Of a stretch of DNA of 64,000 bases, positions 1 through 8,629 are shown in pieces. Numbering within the stretch: the first letter of the stretch is position 1; every line of letters starts with the position of its first letter. The notes under the pieces are model-generated. The model was not told where the DNA came from and did no database searches. It saw nothing but the letters and a program-made list of their open reading frames with translations. A program made the translations under genes and the position numbers. The DNA is from a bacterium BMS3Abin11 (GTDB lineage: Bacteria > Pseudomonadota > Gammaproteobacteria > BMS3Bbin11), in assembly GCA_002897635.1 (NCBI GenBank), contig BDTD01000036.1, positions 20,301-84,300 of the forward strand. Reading direction: 5' to 3'.

Positions 1-170
1 CAATTGGCAGAAAACAGCTCCCTGCCATTTTGTGCATCTGCCTTATAATCCGGCCCCGGAATACGCGGCCGCCTGCGATCCTGGGTATCCTGGTCACAAG
101 ATGGCAACAGTATGGGCAAACTTAGCACCGCAAGCAAAGAGACAATTTTTACAGGTTGTGGATATTTCAC
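1..170 (-). CDS. c-type cytochrome lipoprotein, N-terminal part (runs off left edge)
   Basis: An open frame reads leftward from a GTG at 170 (another in-frame GTG lies at 185) to the window edge without a stop. The peptide begins with a short basic segment and a hydrophobic stretch ending in a lipobox-like LLPSC, so a lipid-anchored exported protein is likely. About 25 residues further on it reads NGRELFSAN, which is how many class I cytochrome c domains begin just before their CxxCH haem site. The next codon starts with TG at the window edge, which fits a cysteine. It lies 17 bases downstream of the DUF411 gene in the same direction. No clear ribosome binding site is visible for either GTG. 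The haem motif itself is outside the window, so the family call is inference. Confidence 0.5.
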   Translation of the reverse strand, partial: MKYPQPVKIVSLLAVLSLPILLPSCDQDTQDRRRPRIPGPDYKADAQNGRELFSAN

Positions 171-187
171 TGAAAAAATATGCACGG

Positions 188-679
188 TCAGTGAGTACTG
201 AAAATAGTCGTCTTTCCAGATTTATCAAAGGTAACAACGGGATACCTGACCTTCTTACCTCCCATACCCGGAGATCCTGTTGGCATACCCGGTACAGCCA
301 GACCGGTCACTGCCGGTCTCTCTGCTAGTAATCTTTTGATTGCACTTGCAGGAACATGGCCTTCGATAACATAGCCATCAATATGAGCGGTATGGCAGGC
401 ATAAAGTTTCTGTGGAAGGCCGGCTTCTTTCTTGTGCTTCACCACATCATCGGTATTTATTGCTTTCACCTTAAAACCATTCGCTTCAAGATGGCTTACC
501 CAGCCCCTACAGCAACTGCAGGTTGGTGACTTATAAACGGTGACTGTATCTTCTGCTAAGGCCGGCTGAGACATAAAGCCCTGGAATAGTATGAAAGTAA
601 GAGCAATAGCAAGTCCGCTAGCTATCATGACCTTCATGCCCGACTTTTTCTTTTTAAAAAAAATATTTTTACTTTTCAT
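188..679 (-). CDS. DUF411 family exported metal-binding protein
   Basis: This 163-residue protein has a basic N-terminus and one hydrophobic segment (about 17-42) ending in ALAED, which serves as a signal peptide or anchor. The mature part matches the DUF411 family. It has a thioredoxin-like beginning VTVYKSPTCSCC (cysteines 54, 56 and 57), a later YACHTAH cluster (C95, H96, H99) and the family's EGHVPA segment. DUF411 proteins are small periplasmic proteins often encoded beside copper and other metal resistance genes. Their reaction is not established, and metal binding or delivery is inferred. The tail is glycine- and methionine-rich (PGMPTGSPGMGG). A GGAGAAAA site precedes the ATG. The neighbours are a cytochrome and the copper-type ATPase operon. 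Confidence 0.82.
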   Translation of the reverse strand: MKSKNIFFKKKKSGMKVMIASGLAIALTFILFQGFMSQPALAEDTVTVYKSPTCSCCRGWVSHLEANGFKVKAINTDDVVKHKKEAGLPQKLYACHTAHIDGYVIEGHVPASAIKRLLAERPAVTGLAVPGMPTGSPGMGGKKVRYPVVTFDKSGKTTIFSTH

Positions 680-871
680 AACTATTTTCTCCGTGTTTTC
701 CCTGTCGCAGGAAAAAAACTATTTCATTTTAACCATCTAATGTCCCTCACCGGCAGGCAGGTCTAGAGTGCCAATGATTTTCAAATCATTGTAATCCATT
801 ACCCAGATGAGGGGGAGGTCAGGCGTGATACGTAGACCTTACTGTACCGTGAATACCGCTGGTGATACAAA

Positions 872-905
872 AAATCTTTCCGACATTTATATGCCGGAAA
901 GATTT
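872..905 (-). terminator. rho-independent terminator after the SHOCT gene
   Basis: An 11-bp perfect inverted repeat (AAATCTTTCCG and its complement, arms 872-882 and 895-905) is separated by a 12-base loop. Read on the minus strand, the stem's last bases merge into a run of six T. It lies about 30 bases after the stop of the SHOCT gene, so it should end the MerR-ATPase-SHOCT transcript before the DUF411 gene. Confidence 0.7.
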
Positions 906-934
906 GTAGGTACTGATCGGTGAACCGAGCCGGT

Positions 935-1159
935 TTATTTTTCAAGTTCCTTACGACGGTGCTCGAACTCTTCATCGGAAATTTCACCATTCGCATAACG
1001 CCTACGCAGTGTTTCCATCGGATCTTCTAATGATGAAGTGCCTGAGCGACTATTCGAAATACTGCGGAATAGCACGACTATCGCTACAATGATCAGTATC
1101 CAGAAAATCCACATAAAGATCCCGCCAAAACCAAATCCACCAGAACCGCCGAACATCAT
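935..1159 (-). CDS. small membrane protein with SHOCT domain
   Basis: This 74-residue protein has a glycine/phenylalanine-rich start, one transmembrane segment (about 10-31) and a C-terminal SHOCT domain (about 44-72, with the typical ETLRRRYANGEISDEEFE pattern). SHOCT is a short oligomerisation module found at protein ends, and its function here is unknown. The gene begins 23 bases after the ATPase stop on the same strand, with AGGAGAAAAAA just upstream, so it is probably the last gene of the MerR-ATPase transcript. Such small proteins frequently accompany copper ATPases and are thought to be accessory membrane proteins. Confidence 0.8.
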   Translation of the reverse strand: MMFGGSGGFGFGGIFMWIFWILIIVAIVVLFRSISNSRSGTSSLEDPMETLRRRYANGEISDEEFEHRRKELEK

Positions 1160-1181
1160 TTTTTTCTCCTTCTCTAACGAT

Positions 1182-3917
1182 CTATACTTTTACCCGTCGT
1201 AGTCGCAAGGCGTTAGTAATGACAGATACTGAACTAAAGCTCATCGCTGCCGCCGCAATGATGGGTGACAACAGAAGACCGAATACCGGGTATAACACAC
1301 CTGCCGCGACTGGTACACCCACAGAGTTGTAGATAAAGGCGAAGAAGAGGTTCTGACGAATGTTCTTCATTGTGGCGCGACTCAGGTGCCTTGCGCGAAC
1401 AATCCCACGCAGATCACCTTTGATCAGCGTTACGCCTGCACTCTCCATGGCAACATCCGTCCCCGTCCCCATTGCTATACCCACATGGGCCTGGGCCAGG
1501 GCCGGCGCATCATTTATGCCGTCTCCCGCCATGGCAACGATACGGCCTTCTGACTGAAGTTTCTTTACCACATCTGCCTTCTGATCCGGCAGCACTTCTG
1601 CCTGTACCTGATCGATGTCCAGCTTGGCGGCCACTGCTTCGGCTGTCTTGCGGCTGTCACCGGTCAACATCACTAACTTGAGACCCTCTTTGTGAAGATC
1701 GGCAATCGCTTCCGGCGTGGAATCCTTAATAGGGTCGGCCACGCCTATCAGCCCGGCGGCCCTGTTGTCTATCGCCAGCAACATCACTGTCTGGCCATCG
1801 GTACGCAGGGTATCGGCCTGTTGCGGCAGATCACCAACATCAATACCCAGATCGGTGAGCAGTTTGATATTACCGAGTGCCACACTATGGCCATCCACCG
1901 TGCCGGTCACACCCTTGCCGGTAACAGACTGGAAGTCATCGGTTTTGGTCAGTACGCTATCACGTTCCTCTGCACCACGCACAATGGCTTCGGCCAACGG
2001 GTGTTCACTGGCCCGCTCCAGGCTGGCAGCCAGTCGCAGGGCATCGTGTTCATGAAAGCCGTCTATCGCGACCACCGAGACAAGTTTTGGTTTGCCCTCG
2101 GTCAGGGTGCCGGTCTTATCCACCACCAGGGTATCGACCTTTCTCAGCACCTCCAGTGCCTCGGCATTCTTGAACAACACTCCCATCATCGCGCCTTTAC
2201 CGGTACCGACCATAATCGACATGGGTGTAGCCAGTCCCAGAGCACAGGGGCAGGCGATGATCAGTACCGCCACAGCATTGATCACCGCATAGGCCAGTGC
2301 GGGTTCGGGTCCCCAGTTCCACCAGACAAAGAAGGTGATGATGGAAATCACGATAACAACCGGAACAAAGTAACCGGCAACAACATCGACCAGTCTCTGG
2401 ATCGGCGCCCGCGAGCGCTGGGCGTCGGCTACCATCTGTACGATCTGCGCCAGCAGGGTATCCGATCCCACCTTCTCAGCGCGCATCAGGAGACTGCCCG
2501 TTGAGTTTACTGTCGCGCCAATCAGCTTGTCACCGGGGGCCTTTTCCAGCGGGATGGGTTCACCGGTGACCATGGATTCATCTACATTACTTACACCGTC
2601 CTGGACGGTACCGTCCACCGGAATTTTTTCACCAGGGCGTACTCGTAGTATATCACCCACTTGCACATGTTCCATGGGTATGTCTTCTTCGGTGCCATCG
2701 TTGCGAACGATTCGCGCGGTCTTAGGTGCCAGCCCCAACAACAGCTTAATAGCGGCGTTAGTCTGACTGCGTGCCCGCAGTTCCAGTACCTGCCCGAGCA
2801 ATATCAGCGCAGTGATCACGGCGGCAGCCTCGAAATAGACCGGAACCACACCAACCTCGTTGAGTATGGCCGGCGGGAAAATGCCGGGGGCGACGGTAGC
2901 AATCACACTATATGTCCAGGCAACCGATACACCGATTCCGATGAGGGTGAACATATTCAGGTTACCTGTGATTACCGATTGCACAGCACGTACATAAAAA
3001 ATCCAGCCTCCCCAGACCACCACAGGCGTTGCTACCACCATTTCAATCCATTGACGTAGATTAGGATCGATCAGCCCAGCCATCGCTTGTGGCCAGAACT
3101 CGGCCGCCATGGCACTGATTAATACCGGGATGGCAAGGATGGAGCTAATCCAGAAGCGCCTGCTCATATAGTCCAGTTCGCTGGTATCCTCTTCAATCTC
3201 CACGGTGAGCGGCTCCAGCGCCATGCCGCATTTGGGGCAGGCACCAGGGTGGTCCTGAACAATTTCCGGGTGCATCGGGCAGGTATATTCTGTCCTGGTT
3301 GCTACTAGGGGAATGTTCTTCGGTTCCAGTGCCATACCACACTTGGGGCAGGCACCCGGACCTTGTTGCTCCACTTCGGGATGCATTGGGCAGGTATAGA
3401 TGTTGCTGTCATCGGCTTTGCCGACATTGCCTTTTTCAGCGTGATGACACTCGTGTTCAGAATGATCATGCTGGCCATTGACTTCGTGTTTATGTATATA
3501 ATCAGTGGGCTTATTGTCAAATTTCCCTTTGCATGAAGCACTGCAAAAATAATAGTCTTCGCCATCGTACTGGGATTTATGCTCGGAACCCTCTGTGACA
3601 TCCATTCCGCAGACAGGATCTTTCAGTGATTCCGATGTGAGATATTGTCCCGGGTCAGCGACAAACTTCTCATGGCAAGATGAGCTACAGAAATAGTAAT
3701 CTTTATCGTCATGTTTATGATGATGTTCGCTGTCAGCAGAAACATCCATTCCACAAACAGGATCTTTCAGTGATTCTGATGCAAGATATTGTTCCGGGTC
3801 AGCAGTAAACTTGTCATGGCAGGATGAACTACAAAAATAATAATCTTTATCTGCATATTTGTGATGATGTTCGCTGTCAGCAGAAACGGTCATCCCACAT
3901 ACTGGGTCTTTTATCAT
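1182..3917 (-). CDS. copA: P1B-1 type copper/silver-translocating ATPase with three YHS domains
   Basis: This 911-residue pump exports monovalent copper or silver from the cytoplasm. The N-terminus holds three tandem YHS-type modules (KDPVCGM starts at about 3, 51 and 99), then a His-rich linker and two heavy-metal-binding modules (CPMHPE followed by CPKCGMAL, about 175-240). The core has the ion motif CPCALG (about 554-556), the phosphorylation site DKTGT (about 600), SEHPLAE (about 637) and GDGINDAP (about 799). The last helices keep YN and [11 protein letters not shown], the usual Cu(I) ligands of this class. The YHS/HMBD N-terminus instead of classical HMA domains recalls SilP/CopB-like pumps. 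The first two YHS modules are almost identical, suggesting recent tandem duplication. Its start overlaps the MerR stop by 4 bases, so the two are translationally coupled. Confidence 0.93.
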   Translation of the reverse strand: MIKDPVCGMTVSADSEHHHKYADKDYYFCSSSCHDKFTADPEQYLASESLKDPVCGMDVSADSEHHHKHDDKDYYFCSSSCHEKFVADPGQYLTSESLKDPVCGMDVTEGSEHKSQYDGEDYYFCSASCKGKFDNKPTDYIHKHEVNGQHDHSEHECHHAEKGNVGKADDSNIYTCPMHPEVEQQGPGACPKCGMALEPKNIPLVATRTEYTCPMHPEIVQDHPGACPKCGMALEPLTVEIEEDTSELDYMSRRFWISSILAIPVLISAMAAEFWPQAMAGLIDPNLRQWIEMVVATPVVVWGGWIFYVRAVQSVITGNLNMFTLIGIGVSVAWTYSVIATVAPGIFPPAILNEVGVVPVYFEAAAVITALILLGQVLELRARSQTNAAIKLLLGLAPKTARIVRNDGTEEDIPMEHVQVGDILRVRPGEKIPVDGTVQDGVSNVDESMVTGEPIPLEKAPGDKLIGATVNSTGSLLMRAEKVGSDTLLAQIVQMVADAQRSRAPIQRLVDVVAGYFVPVVIVISIITFFVWWNWGPEPALAYAVINAVAVLIIACPCALGLATPMSIMVGTGKGAMMGVLFKNAEALEVLRKVDTLVVDKTGTLTEGKPKLVSVVAIDGFHEHDALRLAASLERASEHPLAEAIVRGAEERDSVLTKTDDFQSVTGKGVTGTVDGHSVALGNIKLLTDLGIDVGDLPQQADTLRTDGQTVMLLAIDNRAAGLIGVADPIKDSTPEAIADLHKEGLKLVMLTGDSRKTAEAVAAKLDIDQVQAEVLPDQKADVVKKLQSEGRIVAMAGDGINDAPALAQAHVGIAMGTGTDVAMESAGVTLIKGDLRGIVRARHLSRATMKNIRQNLFFAFIYNSVGVPVAAGVLYPVFGLLLSPIIAAAAMSFSSVSVITNALRLRRVKV

Positions 3918-4342
3918 TGCAATTCTCCTTTATTGTTTTTGGTGCTGCTTTCTATCAGGTGACAAACAGAATGCCCATCTGGTATTCCATCAGGCATATC
4001 CGCCCATCGTTCGAGTGCCAATTCCATACGTTTCTGTAGATCCATTAAAATCTCAAGCTGTCTTCTGTTTTCTTCTATATGCTTGAGTAATATTTCACGC
4101 ACTCGCGGACAGGGTGACTGGCCTTTATCTGCATCCTGCATAATTGCCCGTATCTCAGCCAGCGTATAACCCAGCGCTTTTGCCTGCCTGACAAACCTTA
4201 ACCAGCGGACTTCGCTGGGTTTGTACAGACGGTAATTATTCTCTGGATGCCTGACAGGTTGCAGCAAACCTTTACGAGTGTAATAGCGAACGGCGTGCGG
4301 CGTTGTATCGGTCTGCCTTGCAAGTTCAGTTACTGTAAGCAT
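3914..4342 (-). CDS. MerR family metal-responsive regulator
   Basis: This 142-residue regulator begins [11 protein letters not shown], with the winged helix-turn-helix at residues 2-70 ([22 protein letters not shown]) followed by a long dimerisation helix (about 80-115). An upstream in-frame ATG at 4399 exists. I chose 4342 because GAGGAGAG lies 7 bases before it and the family starts here. Metal-ligand candidates are C78 in SPCPRV, at the position where Zn/Cd/Pb/Hg sensors carry cysteine and Cu(I) sensors usually carry serine, and the C-terminal GHSVCHLIE (H124, C127, H128). The paired cysteines of ZntR's binding loop are not seen. It sits directly upstream of and overlaps the copper-type ATPase, and a MerR-type promoter lies 150 bases upstream. 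Confidence 0.88.
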   Translation of the reverse strand: MLTVTELARQTDTTPHAVRYYTRKGLLQPVRHPENNYRLYKPSEVRWLRFVRQAKALGYTLAEIRAIMQDADKGQSPCPRVREILLKHIEENRRQLEILMDLQKRMELALERWADMPDGIPDGHSVCHLIESSTKNNKGELQ

Positions 4343-4495
4343 TTCATCTCTCCTCGCTAATCGGCACAACCGGTAAAAAATACTTCCGGGTGTCTGCATT
4401 AACTAATTCATATTCGACAAATTTTTTCAGGCATCTGCTAGTGCTACTGCATCATTTGTGGATCCATGATGCCCATACGGTTTCGTGATATTTTG

Positions 4496-4527
4496 AGTTT
4501 ACAACCTATACCTTAGGCACAGGTCAA
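4496..4527 (-). promoter_or_regulatory. MerR-type operator/promoter for merR-copA
   Basis: On the minus strand, TTGACC (4522-4527) and TAAACT (4496-4501) are separated by 20 bp, the over-long spacer typical of MerR-activated promoters. The spacer region carries an imperfect palindrome (4504-4524) of the form ACCT-N3-CCTTAGG-N3-AGGT. It points into the MerR and ATPase genes with a leader of about 150 bases. The -10 match is 4 of 6, so the exact element is moderately certain. The dyad is clear. Confidence 0.65.
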
Positions 4528-4648
4528 GCTTTGAAGCAAATACTATTAATTAATTAATAGAGGTGCTCAGGTGATAACTGCAGGGGGAGCTATGTTGGAT
4601 CTTTTCATAGCTAATATGAGGTACTTAAGTTGGAAGAAATAAAAGCAG

Positions 4649-4680
4649 GTGCAGTGAAATGGCACTCCATCTCACTGCAC
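4649..4680 (-). terminator. stem-loop downstream of the small cytochrome gene
   Basis: A 9-bp perfect stem (GTGCAGTGA and complement, 4649-4657 and 4672-4680) with a 14-base loop lies 24 bases after the cytochrome stop. On the minus strand it is followed by CTGCTTTTATTTC. It is a plausible intrinsic terminator of the porin-cytochrome transcript. The T-run is interrupted. Confidence 0.5.
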
Positions 4681-4704
4681 TGCTCAAAAACAGCGAGCCA
4701 CTAC

Positions 4705-4998
4705 TTATTTATTCGACTTCTGCATAAACGTGACCAGATCACGGGTCTGCTGACCGGTTAGTCCAGCACGTATACGCATGTGATATATTGATGATATCCA
4801 TTGATCATCGCGAAGCTCCTGTGGATCACGATAACTGTGACAACGGTTACAGTTTTCCACCCATAGCTGGGCACCCTTGCCAAAGTCGCCTTTTACCGGC
4901 CATTCCGCGGCAACTGCTGTTTGAAAAAAACCGCTACCTGCACCAAGTAGTACAGACAGGGTCATAACGCGATAGATATTAGTCATTTGCTTTTTCAT
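4705..4998 (-). CDS. small monohaem c-type cytochrome
   Basis: This 97-residue exported protein has a signal peptide (about 1-31, ending TAVAAEW) and one haem c motif CNRCH (50-54). M74 in YHMRIRAGL is a possible distal ligand. It is shorter than a normal class I cytochrome (about 80-120 mature residues). An upstream in-frame ATG at 5040 would overlap the porin gene. I chose 4998 because AGGGGAAATGAC precedes it and the signal peptide begins there. The gene starts 11 bases after the porin stop, so the two probably form one transcript. Its electron partner is unknown. A link to the metal region is inferred from position only. Confidence 0.8.
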   Translation of the reverse strand: MKKQMTNIYRVMTLSVLLGAGSGFFQTAVAAEWPVKGDFGKGAQLWVENCNRCHSYRDPQELRDDQWISSIYHMRIRAGLTGQQTRDLVTFMQKSNK

Positions 4999-5009
4999 GT
5001 CATTTCCCC

Positions 5010-6275
5010 TTAGAAGCCATAAGCCATTTGAGCCATCCACTTGCTATCAGGCAGGTGGCTACCTTTGTTTACATCATTGGATTGATAATCAAGCTTGGCA
5101 AGCAGATGATTGGTAAAGTGGTAGTTGAGACCGACTGCCCATTGTTTGACGTCTGCTGATGCACCTGGCGAATCAAAGTCAGTGTAGCGCAACACCGGCT
5201 CAAGGCTGACAGATGGTATCATGTACGCCGCCTGCAGATACCAGGTCTTCCACTTGGCACCTTCTGATGCACCCGGGCCGGTCAGGGCCTCTCCAATTTT
5301 TGTCTGGACATATTCACCGCGAAAATCGAGCGTATTTCTCTGCCATGAAAAATCAGTACCGAAAACATCATAGTTACGGGAATTACCCAGTACACCTATA
5401 GAAGTACCGGCTTCTTCATCAACGATATTGGTCACTGCAGCCTTACCTGTCGCTGCTGACAAGCCGATTTCAAGGCCGACCATGGGTATAATTCCGTAAC
5501 GACCACCAAAGGTTTTTTTGCCATCAACATCGGCATTAAAGCCCTCAGCCATAATACCTTCCAGTTCAAACCCACCATCTTCAGCTGCTGCATTTAATTC
5601 CGGCCCGTTAGCAACATAGAGCGCATAGTTACTACGGATCTTTTCACCGAAGCCACCGCGAACCTGAAGCCCGAGATCGGAGACCGGTGCAGCGCCATCA
5701 TGCCCGAAGCCAGGCGGGGCATCTGCCATTTTGTTGATCCATGAGGGGTGAAGGTTTTGCCTGAAATTGCCTATAGGACTCAGGAACTTACCTACAATGA
5801 GCGTAGAATAGTCATTCATGAACCAGTCGATGGTCATATATTCCATCTCCACATCAGTTTCACCATCATTTTTCACAGCAAATTCAAGTTCAGCTTCCAG
5901 CATGAACATATCGCGGTATTGATAGTGCAGTATAGGGGAGAAAGATCCAACAACAAAGCTGCCATCCTTACCTACCTTGCTGTCATATCCTGCACCTGCA
6001 TAACCTGCGAGATGTACCAGGGTGTTCGGTGTCATCGCATTCGATATCTCTTCCCTGAATTGTGACTTGGCTGTTTCCATGTCCTGTTTCGATGCACTCT
6101 TCGTTTTTATTTCCTTGAGCGCCTTCTGTACCTGCTCTAATTGCTTCTGCAGCGTTTTTACCTGATCCTGCAGCACATCATAGTCGCTGCCGCCTGCCAT
6201 CGAGGTAATCGGAAAGGCACCAATCACAGCCGCCATAACGGCCTTTCTTAATATTGCATTGTGTCGTTTTTTCAT
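5010..6275 (-). CDS. outer-membrane porin-like protein with N-terminal coiled coil
   Basis: This 421-residue protein has a signal peptide (cleaved near SMAGG, about 28), a coiled-coil segment (about 33-75, heptad-rich VLQDQVKTLQKQLEQVQK) and then repeated amphipathic beta-strands. The C-terminus ends in aromatic AYGF, as expected for a BAM-inserted barrel. The coiled coil plus barrel layout resembles phosphate-selective and DcaP-type porins, but I see no residue that fixes the substrate. It is followed by a small cytochrome gene on the same strand. No metal-binding motif is obvious, so its place in the metal region is contextual. Confidence 0.72.
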   Translation of the reverse strand: MKKRHNAILRKAVMAAVIGAFPITSMAGGSDYDVLQDQVKTLQKQLEQVQKALKEIKTKSASKQDMETAKSQFREEISNAMTPNTLVHLAGYAGAGYDSKVGKDGSFVVGSFSPILHYQYRDMFMLEAELEFAVKNDGETDVEMEYMTIDWFMNDYSTLIVGKFLSPIGNFRQNLHPSWINKMADAPPGFGHDGAAPVSDLGLQVRGGFGEKIRSNYALYVANGPELNAAAEDGGFELEGIMAEGFNADVDGKKTFGGRYGIIPMVGLEIGLSAATGKAAVTNIVDEEAGTSIGVLGNSRNYDVFGTDFSWQRNTLDFRGEYVQTKIGEALTGPGASEGAKWKTWYLQAAYMIPSVSLEPVLRYTDFDSPGASADVKQWAVGLNYHFTNHLLAKLDYQSNDVNKGSHLPDSKWMAQMAYGF

Positions 6276-6392
6276 TTCATTACTCCATTTCTGTATATTT
6301 CATGGAAGCTAATCTCACGATTGAATTTTTACTACTTTGCTGGTTCATGCACCATGGCGCACGAACAACTTTAGCTTTTAGCAAGCCTTAGG

Positions 6393-6791
6393 TCAGAAAA
6401 TAGGAGGGCGCAAGGGGGGGCGGTAATTCTCATTGGTAGAGAAAGGATCAGTAGCTGAAAAGAAACTGATAACTACATCACGTTGAGATAGAGTTGATGT
6501 TTGGTCCAATAAAACTGGCGTAGTCGAAGCCTCATTAAAGCAGGGACTCTGGCAGGAATATTCACCTTTATGACAACAGGAGTCTATAAAGTACTGACGC
6601 TCGCTAATTGCTGCCATATCCGTTGCCCTGTCAATAGCATCCTGACCATCAACAGATGAATGATTGTGCCCTGTCTTATCAATACATTCTTCATGCTCGG
6701 CTGCAAATGAAGATGCAACAGAAGCCAGTAGCAGAATCAAAATCATGATTCGCAACATTGTTCCAGATAATTTTTTGTAAATATACAACAT
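6393..6791 (-). CDS. small exported Cys/His-rich protein with Pro-rich tail
   Basis: This 132-residue protein of unknown function has a signal peptide (about 12-30, ending SSFAAEHE) followed by an acidic and His-containing region, then DSCCHKGEYSCQSPC with five cysteines in 15 residues. It ends in YRPPLRPPIF. The ending closely parallels that of the divergent small gene to the right (YQPPLPPPNV), and both carry a Cys-Cys-His cluster. Small proteins of this layout are found next to Czc/Cus efflux operons. A periplasmic metal-binding role is inferred. The start could also be the internal methionine MLRIMILIL (residue 12). Confidence 0.6.
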   Translation of the reverse strand: MLYIYKKLSGTMLRIMILILLLASVASSFAAEHEECIDKTGHNHSSVDGQDAIDRATDMAAISERQYFIDSCCHKGEYSCQSPCFNEASTTPVLLDQTSTLSQRDVVISFFSATDPFSTNENYRPPLRPPIF

Positions 6792-6980
6792 AATAATATA
6801 TGAAGAATATACCTGACCACAACTAGACTATATACCAAATTACGAGATTATATTAGCATATCATTAAATTATTTATATTAATATATGTCAAAGAATGTTG
6901 TCTTTCTCCAACATATCCACACGTTTTGAATGATTCAGTGACTTCGCATCATTATCTATCATGTTGTACAATGAAAGAAT

Positions 6981-7295
6981 ATGAAAAAGCTTCTTATCAA
7001 TGTCATTATATTCTTCCTGCTCAGTAGCAATGTGGTATGGGCCATTGGTGTGGCAGATCTGGTTCAGGAACATAAAAAACAAAATCACTCTTCTGCTACG
7101 TCTGGCGATGTTGATCCAGTAAATCTGAACAATTCGTCCAGCAAACACTGCTGCCATGACGCTGTCCATTTTCTTGGTATCCTTAATAACAGCAGTGAAA
7201 TAATTACCCGTAGCGCCCTGAGTACAATAGCAACCAGTAATCATGCCCGGGCTTCCCAGGCATACCAGCCCCCTCTTCCACCCCCCAACGTCTGA
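6981..7295 (+). CDS. small exported CCH-motif protein upstream of the RND efflux operon
   Basis: This 104-residue protein has a signal peptide (1-21, ending NVVWAIG) and a Ser/Asn-rich middle with KHCCHDAVH. The Pro-rich end YQPPLPPPNV matches the tail of the neighbouring divergent gene. It lies 68 bases before the CzcC-like gene on the same strand, so it is probably the first gene of the efflux transcript. The function is not established. The Cys-Cys-His cluster and position suggest periplasmic metal binding. A longer open frame on the opposite strand (6888-7322) overlaps it completely but has no signal, family or start support. Confidence 0.62.
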   Translation: MKKLLINVIIFFLLSSNVVWAIGVADLVQEHKKQNHSSATSGDVDPVNLNNSSSKHCCHDAVHFLGILNNSSEIITRSALSTIATSNHARASQAYQPPLPPPNV

Positions 7296-7363
7296 TTTCT
7301 GAATAAATTGCTTCGCGCGCATCTAGACAGATGTGCTGTTGTAACCTTTTCAGGAATTATTAA

Positions 7364-8629
7364 ATGATTAACAAGACATTACTCGTGTCTGCACTTTGTG
7401 CAGGCCTGCTCGCGGTTCCTACGTGGGCAAATCAAACAAAACCGGCCGTGTCGCTGGATAACTATGCGCCAGCGGATCTCACCACACTCATTTCGGACAC
7501 GCTGCCTGACCACCCGCGCCTGCTCGCCGCCAGGGATGCCCTGCAAGCGGCTATCACGCGCCTGCAGGCGGCGGGACGGCCGCTGTATAACCCGGAACTG
7601 GAGTTTGATACGGAGAATACCGATATCAATACGACAGTATTGCAGTACAGCCAGAAGATAGACAGCGGCGGACAGCGCAAGGCAAGAACAGGGGTTGCCG
7701 AAGCCGAACTGAAAGCCGCCCGCGCCGAGTTCGAGCTGGCCGAGTTATCGCTACTTCACGATTTGTTGACCGCACTGTCTGACCAGCAGTCAGGCAAAGA
7801 GATTGCAGCTCTCGCCGTTGAAGGACTGGAGCTAATGCGCGAGTTTGCCGATATTGCTAAGCGCCGCTACCAGGCAGGCGACCTCTCACAGGTAGAAACC
7901 AACCTCGCACAGCTGGCCTACAACGAAGCGATGATGGCACACGCACAGGCGCTGACAGCTTATACTGTTGCCCGGGAAAGGGTCATCGCCCTTTTCCCCA
8001 CACCACCGGCTAAAACCAGCGTACTGCCAGAATCACTACCCTCGCCTGTCCTGCCAGCGGATATAGAAGCATTCGTCATTGAACTGCCAACTATTCGAAA
8101 ATCAGCATCCAATATTGGTGCCTTGAGTGAGCGCGTGGCGCTTCGAAATAGTGAGCGCAGCTGGGAGCCAACGCTTGCCGTACGTGGTGGCAGGGAAAAT
8201 GATAAATCCCTGGTTGGGCTGACATTGAGCCTGCCGCTCAAGATACGAAACGATCAGAAGGCTGAAGTACAAACAGCACGTCAGGAACTGGCACAGGCAG
8301 AACAAATACTTCGCCAGACGGAGCGCGACCTGAAGGCGCGGGTTTTGAGCAGCACGCAACGCTATCGCCTGCTGCGTTCGGCATTCGACGCCTGGAGGAA
8401 AAGCGGTCGTGGGCATATCGATAGCCAGCTCGCGCTGACCAAACGCCTGTGGCGCAGCGGCGATATGAGCACCACCGACTATCTCGTGCAGCTCAAGCAG
8501 GCACTGGATACGCAGGCTTCGGGAATCGAACTGCGCAACCAGATGTGGCGCAGCAGCTTCGAATGGATGAAAGATACAGCCATCATCGACGACTGGCTGA
8601 AAATTACGAACACAGGAATAGACAAATGA
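7364..8629 (+). CDS. czcC: CzcC/CusC-like outer membrane factor of an RND metal efflux system
   Basis: This 421-residue TolC-family protein has a signal peptide (1-22, cleaved after PTWA). It has two long alpha-helical repeats rich in Ala/Gln/Leu, as in outer membrane efflux proteins (about 90-200 and 280-400). It forms the exit duct for metal ions pumped by the downstream adaptor and RND subunits. Length is normal for the CzcC group. Its stop overlaps the start of the adaptor gene (ATGA), a sign of coupled translation. The gene name denotes family, since the actual substrate is uncertain. Confidence 0.88.
   Translation: MINKTLLVSALCAGLLAVPTWANQTKPAVSLDNYAPADLTTLISDTLPDHPRLLAARDALQAAITRLQAAGRPLYNPELEFDTENTDINTTVLQYSQKIDSGGQRKARTGVAEAELKAARAEFELAELSLLHDLLTALSDQQSGKEIAALAVEGLELMREFADIAKRRYQAGDLSQVETNLAQLAYNEAMMAHAQALTAYTVARERVIALFPTPPAKTSVLPESLPSPVLPADIEAFVIELPTIRKSASNIGALSERVALRNSERSWEPTLAVRGGRENDKSLVGLTLSLPLKIRNDQKAEVQTARQELAQAEQILRQTERDLKARVLSSTQRYRLLRSAFDAWRKSGRGHIDSQLALTKRLWRSGDMSTTDYLVQLKQALDTQASGIELRNQMWRSSFEWMKDTAIIDDWLKITNTGIDK

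Noticed and set aside
32..328. Rightward open frame of 98 codons at the left edge
   Set aside because: It overlaps the end of the DUF411 gene and the leftward cytochrome lipoprotein fragment, both of which have clear family features.
1692..2504. 270-codon frame antisense to the copper ATPase
   Set aside because: It is a long shadow frame inside a well-supported gene with no start signal and His/Gln-rich composition typical of an antisense reading.
6888..7322. 144-codon frame on the minus strand
   Set aside because: It covers the small CCH protein gene on the plus strand, which has a signal peptide and a tail shared with its neighbour. The antisense frame has neither.
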